The notes under the pieces: generated by a model
What the model was told of the DNA's origin: nothing
Seen by the model: only the letters and a program-made list of their open reading frames with translations
Databases searched by the model: none
Shown here: positions 8,424 through 16,075 of the stretch, one piece after another
Numbering within the stretch: the first letter of the stretch is position 1
Layout of the letters: each line of letters starts with the position of its first letter
Position numbers and translations under genes: made by a program
DNA from: Streptomyces sp. CBMA123
GTDB lineage: Bacteria > Actinomycetota > Actinomycetes > Streptomycetales > Streptomycetaceae
Direction: 5' to 3'
Assembly: GCF_014596465.1 (NCBI RefSeq)
Contig: NZ_MECK01000445.1
Location: 58,490 to 122,489 of the forward strand
DNA: 64,000 nt

Positions 8424-8804
8424 TTACGCGTAGTAGTGCCAGTCCGTGCAGGACTTACCGTTGTCCGTCCAGGTAACGCAGAGCCTGGCGGAGGCTACCT
8501 TCCAGGGGAGGTCGGTCGACCGGGACTCTTCCAGTCGGACGGTGTGTGCGCCTTCCAAGCCATTCGTGTACCGGAATTCCATTTGCGCGTAGGAAAAGCC
8601 CTGCCCACCTGCGTCGTGGGCGTATGCCCAGACCCAGCTGGCGGCCCCGTCGCCGGGAGTGTTGTCGATTGCACCTTCAGATCCACCCAAGTAGAAGGTG
8701 TCCTGAGCCGCCGAGGCGCTACCTGCTCCGGCAAAGGTCATCAGGGCAGCCAACGCGGATGCTGCCGTCGCCGTAGCTAAAGTACGCCGCACAAACATGA
8801 ACAC
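8424..8804 (-). CDS. Small secreted protein, unknown function
   Basis: A 126-aa precursor with a Sec signal peptide (basic FVRR, hydrophobic core, Ala-rich cut near SASA-AQD, about residue 33). The mature part is about 93 residues, acidic and aromatic, with two Cys (ARLCVTW and GKSCTDWHYYA) placed to form one disulphide near the C-terminus. No family recognised; the beta-rich look is reminiscent of small Streptomyces secreted inhibitors or antimicrobial-type proteins, which is only an impression. The upstream region is AT-rich for this genome. Monocistronic. Confidence 0.75.
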   Translation of the reverse strand: MFMFVRRTLATATAASALAALMTFAGAGSASAAQDTFYLGGSEGAIDNTPGDGAASWVWAYAHDAGGQGFSYAQMEFRYTNGLEGAHTVRLEESRSTDLPWKVASARLCVTWTDNGKSCTDWHYYA

Positions 8805-9025
8805 TCCAGCGAGGTGTTGATTATGTTGGCGATTAAGAACCTTAAGATTTTCTTACGCCGAGAAACAGTATGAATTGCGCCAGGTAATGACTGTTTACGG
8901 CCGTCGATGACCTCGGGCTCGATTCGCCCGCGGGCCGGTCGGTTCCGCGCTCCTGCCCATGCGGGTCCTGCCCGCCGAGAGCACGGTCCGACGAGTTCGG
9001 TCGGGTCGAGCGCATCGGCAACGCG

Positions 9026-9733
9026 GTGCACCGGCCGGCCGCACCGTGGACTCCGGCGGTGCACGGCCTGCTCCGTCATCTGGAGGCCGTGGGCTACGAA
9101 TACGCGCCCCGCGTGCTCGGCTTCGACGATCAGGGCCGTGAGGTACTGACCTGGATCGGCGGCGAATCCGGTCCAGACGGTTGGGCCAAGGTCGTCGACG
9201 ACCAGGGTCTGATCACATTCGCCCGCCTCCTGCGCGACCACCACGACGCCGTGGCCGGGTACCGTCCTCCGGACGCCACGCTCTGGTCCACCACCACCGC
9301 CGGGCCCGTCGGCGACGAAGTGATCTGTCACGGCGACTTCGGCCCCTGGAACACCGTGTGGCGTGGCGCCCTGGCAGTGGGAATCATCGACTGGGATCAC
9401 GCGCGTCCGGCGCCACGGTTGCACGATGTCGCGTACGCACTCCAACACGCGGTGCCGTTCCGCGACGATGCCATGTGCCTGCGGTGGCTGCGCTACCCGC
9501 CGCCACCCGACCGCCGCCACCGACTTGAGGTGTTCGCCGCTGCCTACGGCCTCACCGACACGGCCGGCCCTGTCGATGCCGTGCTGACCGTTCAGGAGCA
9601 GGGCATCGATGCCGACCGCCGCCTGGCCGAACAGGGCCAGGAGAGCGAGCGCCTCAGGGGCAGGAGGCCCGCTCGCGAAACCGCGGTCCGGCACCAGCCC
9701 GCTGTCGGGCGTCGACGCCCTCCTCGGCGGTGA
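9026..9733 (+). CDS. Aminoglycoside phosphotransferase (APH) family protein, ends doubtful
   Basis: The core is an APH/choline-kinase-like fold. The Brenner motif VICHGDFGPWNTVW supplies the catalytic Asp and the Asn, and IIDWDHA supplies the Mg-binding Asp; PRLHDVAYAL follows as in the family. The 235-aa frame starts at a GTG within the sequence GNAVHRPAAPWTPAV, which normally lies 20-30 residues into these proteins. The frame is open upstream (SDEFGRVERIG), but no good start was found. The last 35 residues are Arg-rich and unlike the family, suggesting a 3' frameshift or truncation near 9640. It may phosphorylate a small molecule, but integrity is doubtful. Confidence 0.65.
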   Translation: MHRPAAPWTPAVHGLLRHLEAVGYEYAPRVLGFDDQGREVLTWIGGESGPDGWAKVVDDQGLITFARLLRDHHDAVAGYRPPDATLWSTTTAGPVGDEVICHGDFGPWNTVWRGALAVGIIDWDHARPAPRLHDVAYALQHAVPFRDDAMCLRWLRYPPPPDRRHRLEVFAAAYGLTDTAGPVDAVLTVQEQGIDADRRLAEQGQESERLRGRRPARETAVRHQPAVGRRRPPRR

Positions 9734-9987
9734 CCCGCGAGTACTTCCGTCCGCTCTGGGACGCCGCGGACACAGCCGCCAGTCAGATCCAGCCGCCCGC
9801 CGCGCCCCCTGCGGCCAGGAACAGGTCCTCGAGGCGCAGCGAACCGCGGTCCTGGCCAACCGCCTCGACAGCCACCTCCTTCACCCGGCGGCGGAGGACG
9901 ACCGGCAGTAGCCCGTCAGACCCGACCGCGGTTTCGGCGGGGTGCCAGGAGGTGGGCAGGTCACGTTCTTCCGGGACCCGGGCGCCA

Positions 9988-10596
9988 TCAGCGGCCCTCG
10001 AACCGGCGCAGCCCGACCCGCCGGGACAGCCAGACCAGTAGCTCGAAGAGCCCCAGAACCACCGGTAGGGCCCACGCGGCGATGTCGATCCCGCTGTAGT
10101 CCGTCTCGGTCAGTTCCGGCGCCGTCCAGCCGTGCGGGTCGATGAGCACGTCCTCCGTCCGCCCGACTTCCACCGGCCCGTCGCAGGAGTCGTTGCCCAG
10201 CTCGGCGTGTTTGAGCGGCTTGCCGTCCACCCGCTCCAGCAGGCAGGTGTACTCCGGCCCGTGCTTGCCCTGGTACCTCTTGACCGAGGTGACCCGCACC
10301 TCCACCCGCTGCCCTTGGTGCGCCATCACCTCTGCCTGCAGCAACGGCCCCGGCACGGACAGCGCGGCGATTCCCAGGAACACCCCGCCGACGATCAACC
10401 ACCCGTTCGGCGCGGCGGTGATCATGAGCAGGAGAGTCGCGATCAGCGCGAAGGTCCCGAGCACCAGCCCGAGCCCGCTCCAGTCCGGATTGGCAGCCAG
10501 CAACGACAGCCCGACGATCACCGGTGGACCGAAGAACGCGATTGTGGTGAGGCGGCGGACCTGCCGGGACGAGGTGACGGCGGCTATTCGAGGCAC
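9988..10596 (-). CDS. Four-helix membrane protein, unknown function
   Basis: A 202-aa integral membrane protein. Three transmembrane helices lie in the first half (about residues 16-35, 42-63, 65-87). A soluble loop of about 80 residues follows, with two Cys (EYTCLLERVDG and NDSCDGPVEVG) and a small beta-rich look. A last helix (about 172-192) and a basic tail end the protein. Codon usage is consistent throughout. Similar proteins are frequent, unnamed, in Streptomyces. No operon partner: it is flanked by an IS701 remnant upstream and the phosphotransferase gene in convergent orientation downstream. Confidence 0.75.
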   Translation of the reverse strand: MPRIAAVTSSRQVRRLTTIAFFGPPVIVGLSLLAANPDWSGLGLVLGTFALIATLLLMITAAPNGWLIVGGVFLGIAALSVPGPLLQAEVMAHQGQRVEVRVTSVKRYQGKHGPEYTCLLERVDGKPLKHAELGNDSCDGPVEVGRTEDVLIDPHGWTAPELTETDYSGIDIAAWALPVVLGLFELLVWLSRRVGLRRFEGR

Positions 10597-10660
10597 GGTT
10601 CAGTGTGACGAACGGGGGCGTCAGGCAGAAGAGCGGGGCCCGTCGTGACAGTCGTCGATC

Positions 10661-11081
10661 TTCGGCGACGTAGGCCTGCAGGTCGTCGCGAACCTCGTCC
10701 GCGTCCCGGCGGCTGCGGGACGGCAGATGCTGCAGGCCGTCGGGTGCGGCGTGACCGGCGTATTCGGCCGGCTGCCAGCCGTTCTTGCGGCCTACCGGGC
10801 CGATGAGTCCGCGGACGTAGTCCCGCATCCGGCGCCGCGGCTCCACGTGGGAGGAGCGGCCGCCGATACGCAGGAGTAGATCACCAAGTTCTTTTTCCCG
10901 CAGGCTGGTTGGTGCATCGTCCACGAGGGATGACTGCCCGCAGCGTCGCCAGTACACGCGCAGGGGCCACCCGTTGGCGGGACGGGACGGCCAAGACCGC
11001 CCCACACCCGCCCCCATCCGGCTACGCACCCACTCCCAGGCCGTTGACCAGCGGAAATGGAGAAGTCCGGCTGGAGTGCCA
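10661..11081 (-). mobile_element. Left end of an IS701-family element with truncated transposase
   Basis: Reading leftward, the region starts with an IS end (complement of 11033-11081: CACTCCAGCCGGACTTCTCC...), then a degenerate transposase N-terminus: ELGDLLLRIGG, EPRRRMRDYVRGLIGPVGRK, DGLQHL, DEVRDDLQAYVAE, typical of IS701-family proteins. Homology stops at about 10661, so the catalytic domain and right end are gone. The first 50 bp of this end are almost identical to the MITE at 45389-45455. The start of the transposase frame is also shifted. Confidence 0.7.
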
Positions 11082-11113
11082 GGGCGTGTCTTTCGGATCA
11101 TGCCGCGCAGCTT

Positions 11114-11572
11114 TCAGAGCTGGTCGTAGATGGTGGCGAGGTGGCGCAGGACGTCGGTCGTTGCTTCCAGGGCTTGGGTGTCGTGGTGTGCGAGGGCGGT
11201 GTCCAGCGCCTGCGTGAGGTTGGCCTGGCGCTCGGTGTTGCGCTGGCGGCCGGTATCGGTGAGGGCGACGAGCACCGATCGCTTGTCGCCCTCGGGGCGT
11301 TCGCGGGTGACGTAGCCGGCGGTGGCGAGGCCGTTGACCAGCTGGGTGGTGGCGGCGCCGGTGGTCTCCGTGGCGGCCGCGAGTTGGCCGATCGGGAGCG
11401 GGCCGGTCTCGGCGAGTACGCGCAGGGCGCGGGCGTGGGTGAGGGAGAGCGCGCCGGGGGTGCGGGTGGCGCGCCCGCGCAGGCGGGAGTCGGCGGCGCT
11501 GAGGCTGTAGGCGGCGCGGGCGAGCTGGTCGAGGGCCTGGTCGCGGGCGGGGGTGGGCTGCTGCTTCGTCAT
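11114..11572 (-). CDS. MarR family transcriptional regulator
   Basis: A 152-aa winged-helix regulator. The N-terminal dimerisation helix is followed by the DNA-binding region (SLTHARALRVLAETGPLPIGQLA, then TGAATTQLVNGLATAGYVTRE) and the basic wing RPEGDKRSVLVALTDTGR, the hallmark of MarR proteins. It is divergent from the FrsA-like hydrolase gene at 11719, and a perfect 31-bp inverted repeat lies between the two. The usual logic is that MarR represses both until a phenolic or lipid-like ligand is bound. The stop codon is 33 bp from the IS701 end. Confidence 0.9.
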   Translation of the reverse strand: MTKQQPTPARDQALDQLARAAYSLSAADSRLRGRATRTPGALSLTHARALRVLAETGPLPIGQLAAATETTGAATTQLVNGLATAGYVTRERPEGDKRSVLVALTDTGRQRNTERQANLTQALDTALAHHDTQALEATTDVLRHLATIYDQL

Positions 11573-11606
11573 GGGCGGTCTCCTCGGGGCGCTGGATGGT
11601 GCCGGG

Positions 11607-11652
11607 TTGACAAGAATTCTAGCCTAAGTACTTAATAGTTAAGTACTTAGGC
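11607..11652 (+). promoter_or_regulatory. Promoter overlapped by a 31-bp MarR operator
   Basis: GCCTAAGTACTTAA (11622-11635) and its exact complement (11639-11652) flank TAG, a 14-3-14 perfect inverted repeat in an otherwise GC-rich region. TTGACA (11607-11612) and TACTTA (11629-11634), 16 bp apart, form a plausible promoter toward 11719 that the operator would block. Binding by the adjacent MarR is inferred. Confidence 0.75.
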
Positions 11653-11718
11653 ACTGCGGACGGCGCAGCGGCCGTACCAGCAGTACCCCTTCCAGCCCTT
11701 CCAGAGAGGACACCTGTC

Positions 11719-12975
11719 ATGACTGTTCGTTCCACCGGCCAGAACTGGGCCCTGGACATCGCCCTCGCCCAGGGCGGCTTCGACGCCCTGCACCCGCAGG
11801 CGAAGGGCACCCTCGAGCAGCTCGGCCACGACCACACGGACTTCGACAAGGTCTTCGACCTGGTGCAGAGCGGCGTGATGCTGCCCAAGGCGTGGGCCAC
11901 CGTCGCCGGCCAGGCCGAGGAGCGCGCCGCCCACCACGAGGCGAACGGCTACGGCCAGACCGCCGCCGACCTCTACGTGCGGGCCGCCGTGATGTGGGGT
12001 CGCGCCCAGTACTCGATCTTCGACGCGGCCGACCCGCGCAAGCTGGCCTTCCGCGAGCACGCCAACCACTGCGTCGAGCGCCTCGGCGCGCTGCGCGAGG
12101 GCCGGGTGCGCCGGGTCGTCCTGGACTTCGAGGGCAAGCAGATCTTCGGCCTGCTCCACCTGCCCGCCGGCGAGGTGGAGGGCGCTCCCGCGGTGATCCT
12201 GGGCCCGGGGATGGACATGATCAAGGAGGACTACATCTACGCGGCCGAGCGCTACTACACCTCGCGCGGCATCGTGGCGCTGTCCATCGAGGGCCCGGGC
12301 CAGGGTGAGAGCCGGGCCGGCGGGCTGACCGTCGACCTGACCAACTACGAGCGCGCGATCGGCCGTTACATCGACCACCTGGCCTCGCTGCCCGAGGTCG
12401 ACCCGAACCGGATCGGCATGTTCGGCATCTCGATGAGCGGCTACTGGGGCTCCCGCGCCGCCGCCACCGACCCCCGTCTGCGCGCTCTGGCCGCCTTCGA
12501 GGCCGTCACCGGCGACTTCACCACCATCTTCGAGCGGGCCCAGCCCACCTTCAAGAACAACTACATGTTCATGGCCGGCTACACCGACGAGGAGGCCTTC
12601 GACACCGAGCTCGTCGCCCAGATGCCGCTCGGCGACCTGGTCGGGCAGATCACCTGTCCGGTCCTCTACGGCATCGGCGAGTTCGACGAACTCACCGTCC
12701 TGGAGCAGGCCCTGGCCAACTACGAGCTGGTCCGCGCCCCCAAGGAGATGCGCGTCTACGAGAACGAGTTCCACCCCCTGGGCGGCGCCGCCGCCGAGGT
12801 CTTCCGGTTCGGCGCCGAGTGGGTCGAGCGAGCCCTGAACGGCGAGTTCGCCGAGCCCGGCCGCGACGTGCGCCACTACGTCCACGCCGACGGCCGCACC
12901 ACCGACGGCACCGCCAACCCGACCTGGTGGCTCGGCACCACCCCCGCCCAGATCACCGAAGCCCGCCGCGCCTGA
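11719..12975 (+). CDS. FrsA-like alpha/beta hydrolase
   Basis: A 418-aa hydrolase with an N-terminal helical domain of about 130 residues and a C-terminal alpha/beta hydrolase domain, the build of FrsA/DUF1100 and 2,6-dihydropseudooxynicotine-hydrolase-type enzymes. Nucleophile Ser238 lies in FGISMSGYW, the acid is Asp323 (GEFDEL) and the base His352 (EFHPLGG). SIEGPGQGES (residues about 192-201) is the strand-4 loop typical of the group. Such enzymes cleave C-C or ester bonds of small aromatic or polyketide compounds. A ribosome site AGAGAGGA precedes the ATG. It is controlled by the divergent MarR gene through the operator at 11622-11652. The substrate is unknown. Confidence 0.85.
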   Translation: MTVRSTGQNWALDIALAQGGFDALHPQAKGTLEQLGHDHTDFDKVFDLVQSGVMLPKAWATVAGQAEERAAHHEANGYGQTAADLYVRAAVMWGRAQYSIFDAADPRKLAFREHANHCVERLGALREGRVRRVVLDFEGKQIFGLLHLPAGEVEGAPAVILGPGMDMIKEDYIYAAERYYTSRGIVALSIEGPGQGESRAGGLTVDLTNYERAIGRYIDHLASLPEVDPNRIGMFGISMSGYWGSRAAATDPRLRALAAFEAVTGDFTTIFERAQPTFKNNYMFMAGYTDEEAFDTELVAQMPLGDLVGQITCPVLYGIGEFDELTVLEQALANYELVRAPKEMRVYENEFHPLGGAAAEVFRFGAEWVERALNGEFAEPGRDVRHYVHADGRTTDGTANPTWWLGTTPAQITEARRA

Positions 12976-13071
12976 CGCACCGTCCGAACGCCGACCCGCA
13001 CCCCGCTCGGGGGTGGCGCCGCACTCGACGCCACCCCCGGGCAGCGCGCTGCCCAGGACGCCCAAGGCGCA

Positions 13072-13596
13072 ACGGGCCGACCAGATGAAGATGCCTGCGA
13101 TGTGGAGTCCGGCCCGGTAGACGCTGGCGGTCCTCTTGTAGCGGGTAGCCAGCCCACGCCAGCTCTTCAAGCGGTTGATGCAGCGTTCAACGGTGTTGCG
13201 CAGCTTGTGGGCGTCGCGGTCGAAGGCAGGTGGTCGACCGCCGGTACGGCGTTTGCGTTTGCGGTTGACGATCTGGTCGGCCGGCTGTGGGATCACCGCA
13301 CGGATCCCGCGTCTGCGCAGGTGCTGTCGAATGGCCTTCGACGAATGGGCCCGGTCCGTCGGAACCACGAGGGGGCGCCTGCGCGGACGGCCGATCGTCC
13401 CAGGCACGCGCAAGGCGGCCATGACGTCCTCGAACGCGGGCGCGTCGCCTGCCTGGCCGGGGGCCAGGTGGAAGCACAGCGGGCGGCAACGGCCGTCGGT
13501 GGCGAGGTGGACCTTCGTGGTCGAGGACCGCCCCGGACCGGCGCAGGTGTCCGGGGGAATGTTCCGCGCCGTCGCGGGCAGGCGATCGGCTGGCAC
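13072..13596 (-). pseudogene. IS5-family transposase, C-terminal remnant
   Basis: From about 13533 leftward the frame reads GRSSTTKVHLATDGRCRPL, GQAGDAPAFEDVMA, RRRGIRAVIPQPADQ, NRKRKRRTGGRPPAFDRD, NTVERCINRLKSWRGLATRY, HIAGIFIWSAR, the catalytic half of an IS5-type DDE transposase. The second Asp (usually in LADKAYSS) appears as PTDRAHSS, and the Glu of NTVERCINRLK is kept. The first 100 or so residues, including the first Asp region, are missing, and the frame runs on past the usual end. It separates the hydrolase gene from a 5'-trimmed membrane protein gene, so the insertion probably removed that gene's upstream region. Confidence 0.8.
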
Positions 13597-13647
13597 GGCC
13601 CAGGGGAGGCCGGGGGTCGGCTCGATGGCGAGGGGGCGGGTGTCGGC

Positions 13648-14352
13648 TTGCTGGGTCAGTCACATGCGATCGGCGGGGCGCTGCTCTTCACGGCGACCGC
13701 GCCGGTCCTTCCGGAGGCGCTGTTCGGCACCGGGATGCGGCCGAGCGAGGTGCTGATCGGCACCCTGCTGTGCGCCGGAGCTGCGCTGCTGCCGGACCTC
13801 GACCACCACGACGCGACGCCCGCGCACCTGCTGGGTCCGCTGTCGAGGGGGCTGTGCCGGCTGATCGGCAGGCTGTCCGGGGGCCACCGGCACGCGACGC
13901 ACTCGCTGCTGTTCGTGGCGCTCACCGGGTGGGGCACCTGGATGGGCGTCACCCGCGTCGGCAGCGGCTTCACCGTCGGTCTCGCCTTCGTGCTGTTCGC
14001 GCTCGCGGCGCGCGCCCTGCACCTGCATCCGCCGGGCCGCGGGCTGACGGCCTGGGTGACCTCCGTCGGCCTGGCCGGGGTCGGGGCCGCGACGGTGGCC
14101 GTCTGGTTCACCGGCTTCGCCGACTGGCTGCCCTACACGGTCTGCCTGGGGACCTTGAGCCACCTGATCGGCGACTGCCTCACCCGTAGGGGCGCCCCCC
14201 TGCTCTGGCCCTACCCCGGGCGCTTCGAGCTGGTGCTGATCCGGCGCACCGGGGGGAAGCTGGAGACCAGGTTCGTCGTCCCGGTGATGACGGTCGCCAC
14301 CTTCGCGGTGCTGTGGTTCTCGGTCTTCTCCCCGCTCCTGGCCGCGAGTTGA
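13648..14352 (+). CDS. YdjM/DUF457-type membrane protein (metal-dependent hydrolase family)
   Basis: About 234 aa. It begins GQSHAIGGALLF, close to the normal start of the LexA-binding, inner-membrane-associated putative metal-dependent hydrolase family. It then shows LLPDLDHHDATP (a family motif with potential metal ligands), GGHRHATHSLLF, several transmembrane helices and LSHLIGDCLTRRGAPLLWPYP. Conserved His and Asp residues (SHA, DLDHHD, HRHATHS, HLIGD) suggest metal binding. I place the start at TTG 13648, 7 nt after AGGGGGCGGG, since the open frame upstream runs through the IS5 remnant on the other strand. The original start may have been lost. Confidence 0.7.
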   Translation: MLGQSHAIGGALLFTATAPVLPEALFGTGMRPSEVLIGTLLCAGAALLPDLDHHDATPAHLLGPLSRGLCRLIGRLSGGHRHATHSLLFVALTGWGTWMGVTRVGSGFTVGLAFVLFALAARALHLHPPGRGLTAWVTSVGLAGVGAATVAVWFTGFADWLPYTVCLGTLSHLIGDCLTRRGAPLLWPYPGRFELVLIRRTGGKLETRFVVPVMTVATFAVLWFSVFSPLLAAS

Positions 14353-14435
14353 GCACCGCCGTGCGGTCCGCGGGTGAGTCGACCAGGTGAGCCGGCCCAC
14401 GTGGTCCGACCACGTGCCCGACCCACCCGACCCGG

Positions 14436-16055
14436 ATGATTGACCGGGCGTTTCGGGGACAGACGGCTGCTGTGACGAGATTCCTCCCGGTTGTCCTGAC
14501 AGTCTGTGCAGCGGTCGGCGCCACGGTGGCCGCCCTGGTCGTCTCGCCGTGGTGGTGGTGTGCGGCGGCCGTCCTCCTCCCGTTGTCGGCACTGGCCCTG
14601 GCGGACCTGCTGCAGACCCGGCACTCCGTGCTGCGGAACTTCCCGCTCATCGGCCATCTGCGGTTCGTGCTGGAGGGCATCCGGCCGGAGGTGCAGCAGT
14701 ACTTCGTCGAACGCAACGTGGACGGCAGCCCGTTCGACCGTGACACCCGCAGCATCGTCTACCAGCGGGCCAAGGGGACGGACGCGGACGAGCCCTTCGG
14801 CACGGAGCTGGACCTGTACGGCACCGGACGCGAGTTCCTGGTGCCGTCGATGGCCCCGGTCGCCGTGCCGGACCGGACGCCCCGGGTGCCGGTCGGCGGT
14901 CCCGACTGCACCCGGCCGTACCCGATGGCGCTGCTCAACGTGTCCGCGATGAGCTACGGCTCGCTGTCCGCCAACGCGCTGCTGGCCCTCAACACCGGTG
15001 CGGCGCTCGGAGGTTTCGCCCACGACACCGGCGAGGGAGGGCTGTCCGAGTACCACCTGCGGCCCGGCGGAGACCTGATCTGGGAGATCGGCACCGGCTA
15101 CTTCGGCTGCCGCACCGAGGACGGGGACTTCGACCCCGGCGCGTTCGCCGAGAAGGCGGCGCACCCGCACGTCAAGTGCGTGTCGCTGAAGCTCAGCCAG
15201 GGTGCCAAGCCGGGCATCGGCGGCGTGCTGCCCGGGTCCAAGGTCGACGCCCGGATCGCGCGGGTGCGCGGGGTCCCGGAGGGGAGGACGGTGGTCTCCC
15301 CGCCCTACCACCGGGTGTTCTCCACCCCACGCGAACTGGTCCGCTTCATCGGCCGGATGCGCGAACTGGCGGACGGCAAGCCGACCGGCTTCAAGCTCTG
15401 CGTCGGTTCGCGCCACCAGTTCCTCGCCGTCTGCAAGGCGATGCTGGAGGAGGGCGTGACACCGGACTTCATCGTCGTGGACGGCGCGGAGGGCGGGACC
15501 GGAGCCGCCCCGCTCGAATTCGCCGACCACGTCGGCATGCCGCTCACCGAAGGACTGATGACGGTCCACAACGCACTGGTCGGCACCGGGCTGCGGGACC
15601 GGATCCGGATCGGCGCCAGCGGCAAGGTGGCCACCGGGAGCGACCTGGTGAAGCGGCTGATCCAGGGAGCGGACTACACCAACGCGGCCCGGGCCATGAT
15701 GTTCGCCGTCGGCTGCATCCAGGCCCAGCGCTGCCACACCAACACCTGCCCGGTCGGCGTGGCCACCCAGGACCCGCGCCGCGCCCGTGCCCTGCACGTG
15801 GGCGACAAGTCCCAGCGGGTGCGGCGCTACCAGGAGGCCACCGTCCGGAGCGCCCTGCAGATCATGGCCGCCATGGGCGTCGCCCACCCGTCCCAGCTGC
15901 GCCCGCACATGCTCCAGCGGCGCCTCGACCCGGAGACCATCCGTTCCTACGCGGACACCCATCACTGGCTGGAACCGGGGCAGTTGCTCCAGGAACCGCC
16001 CGCCGGCTGGGCGCGCGACTGGGACGCCGCGCGCCCCGACCGGTTCACCGTCTGA
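14436..16055 (+). CDS. FMN-binding glutamate synthase family protein
   Basis: A 539-aa protein with two N-terminal hydrophobic helices (about residues 14-60) followed by a glutamate-synthase-type TIM barrel. Family hallmarks are NVSAMSYGSLS, HDTGEGGLSEYH, KLSQGAKPGIGG, VDGAEGGTGAAPLEFADHVG (FMN and substrate region), RIGASGKVATGSDL and CHTNTCPVGVATQDP (Cys cluster region near the end). It resembles the GltB central domain without the amidotransferase part. Such stand-alone proteins are membrane-tethered oxidoreductases whose exact reaction is not established. ATG 14436 is used; GTG 14472 is a possible later start. Only 20 bp separate its stop from the pyruvate-oxidase-like gene, so the two form an operon. 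Confidence 0.85.
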   Translation: MIDRAFRGQTAAVTRFLPVVLTVCAAVGATVAALVVSPWWWCAAAVLLPLSALALADLLQTRHSVLRNFPLIGHLRFVLEGIRPEVQQYFVERNVDGSPFDRDTRSIVYQRAKGTDADEPFGTELDLYGTGREFLVPSMAPVAVPDRTPRVPVGGPDCTRPYPMALLNVSAMSYGSLSANALLALNTGAALGGFAHDTGEGGLSEYHLRPGGDLIWEIGTGYFGCRTEDGDFDPGAFAEKAAHPHVKCVSLKLSQGAKPGIGGVLPGSKVDARIARVRGVPEGRTVVSPPYHRVFSTPRELVRFIGRMRELADGKPTGFKLCVGSRHQFLAVCKAMLEEGVTPDFIVVDGAEGGTGAAPLEFADHVGMPLTEGLMTVHNALVGTGLRDRIRIGASGKVATGSDLVKRLIQGADYTNAARAMMFAVGCIQAQRCHTNTCPVGVATQDPRRARALHVGDKSQRVRRYQEATVRSALQIMAAMGVAHPSQLRPHMLQRRLDPETIRSYADTHHWLEPGQLLQEPPAGWARDWDAARPDRFTV

Positions 16056-16075
16056 CACCCCCGAAAGGAACTCCC

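Noticed and set aside
7622..8476. 284-codon plus-strand open frame
   Set aside because: Arg/Pro/Gly-rich, no ribosome site, overlaps the end of the small secreted gene on the other strand.
9609..9911. 100-codon plus-strand frame after the phosphotransferase gene
   Set aside because: Its end (LANRLDSHLLHPAAEDDRQ) looks coding-like, but no start or family was found; perhaps a displaced fragment.
11647..13596. 649-codon minus-strand open frame
   Set aside because: Only its first 175 codons (13072-13596) match an IS5 transposase. The rest is the shadow of the FrsA-like hydrolase gene on the other strand.
15176..16075. 300-codon N-terminal extension of the PoxB-like frame
   Set aside because: It overlaps the well-supported glutamate-synthase-like gene, and a ribosome site with GTG at 16076 gives a normal-length PoxB.
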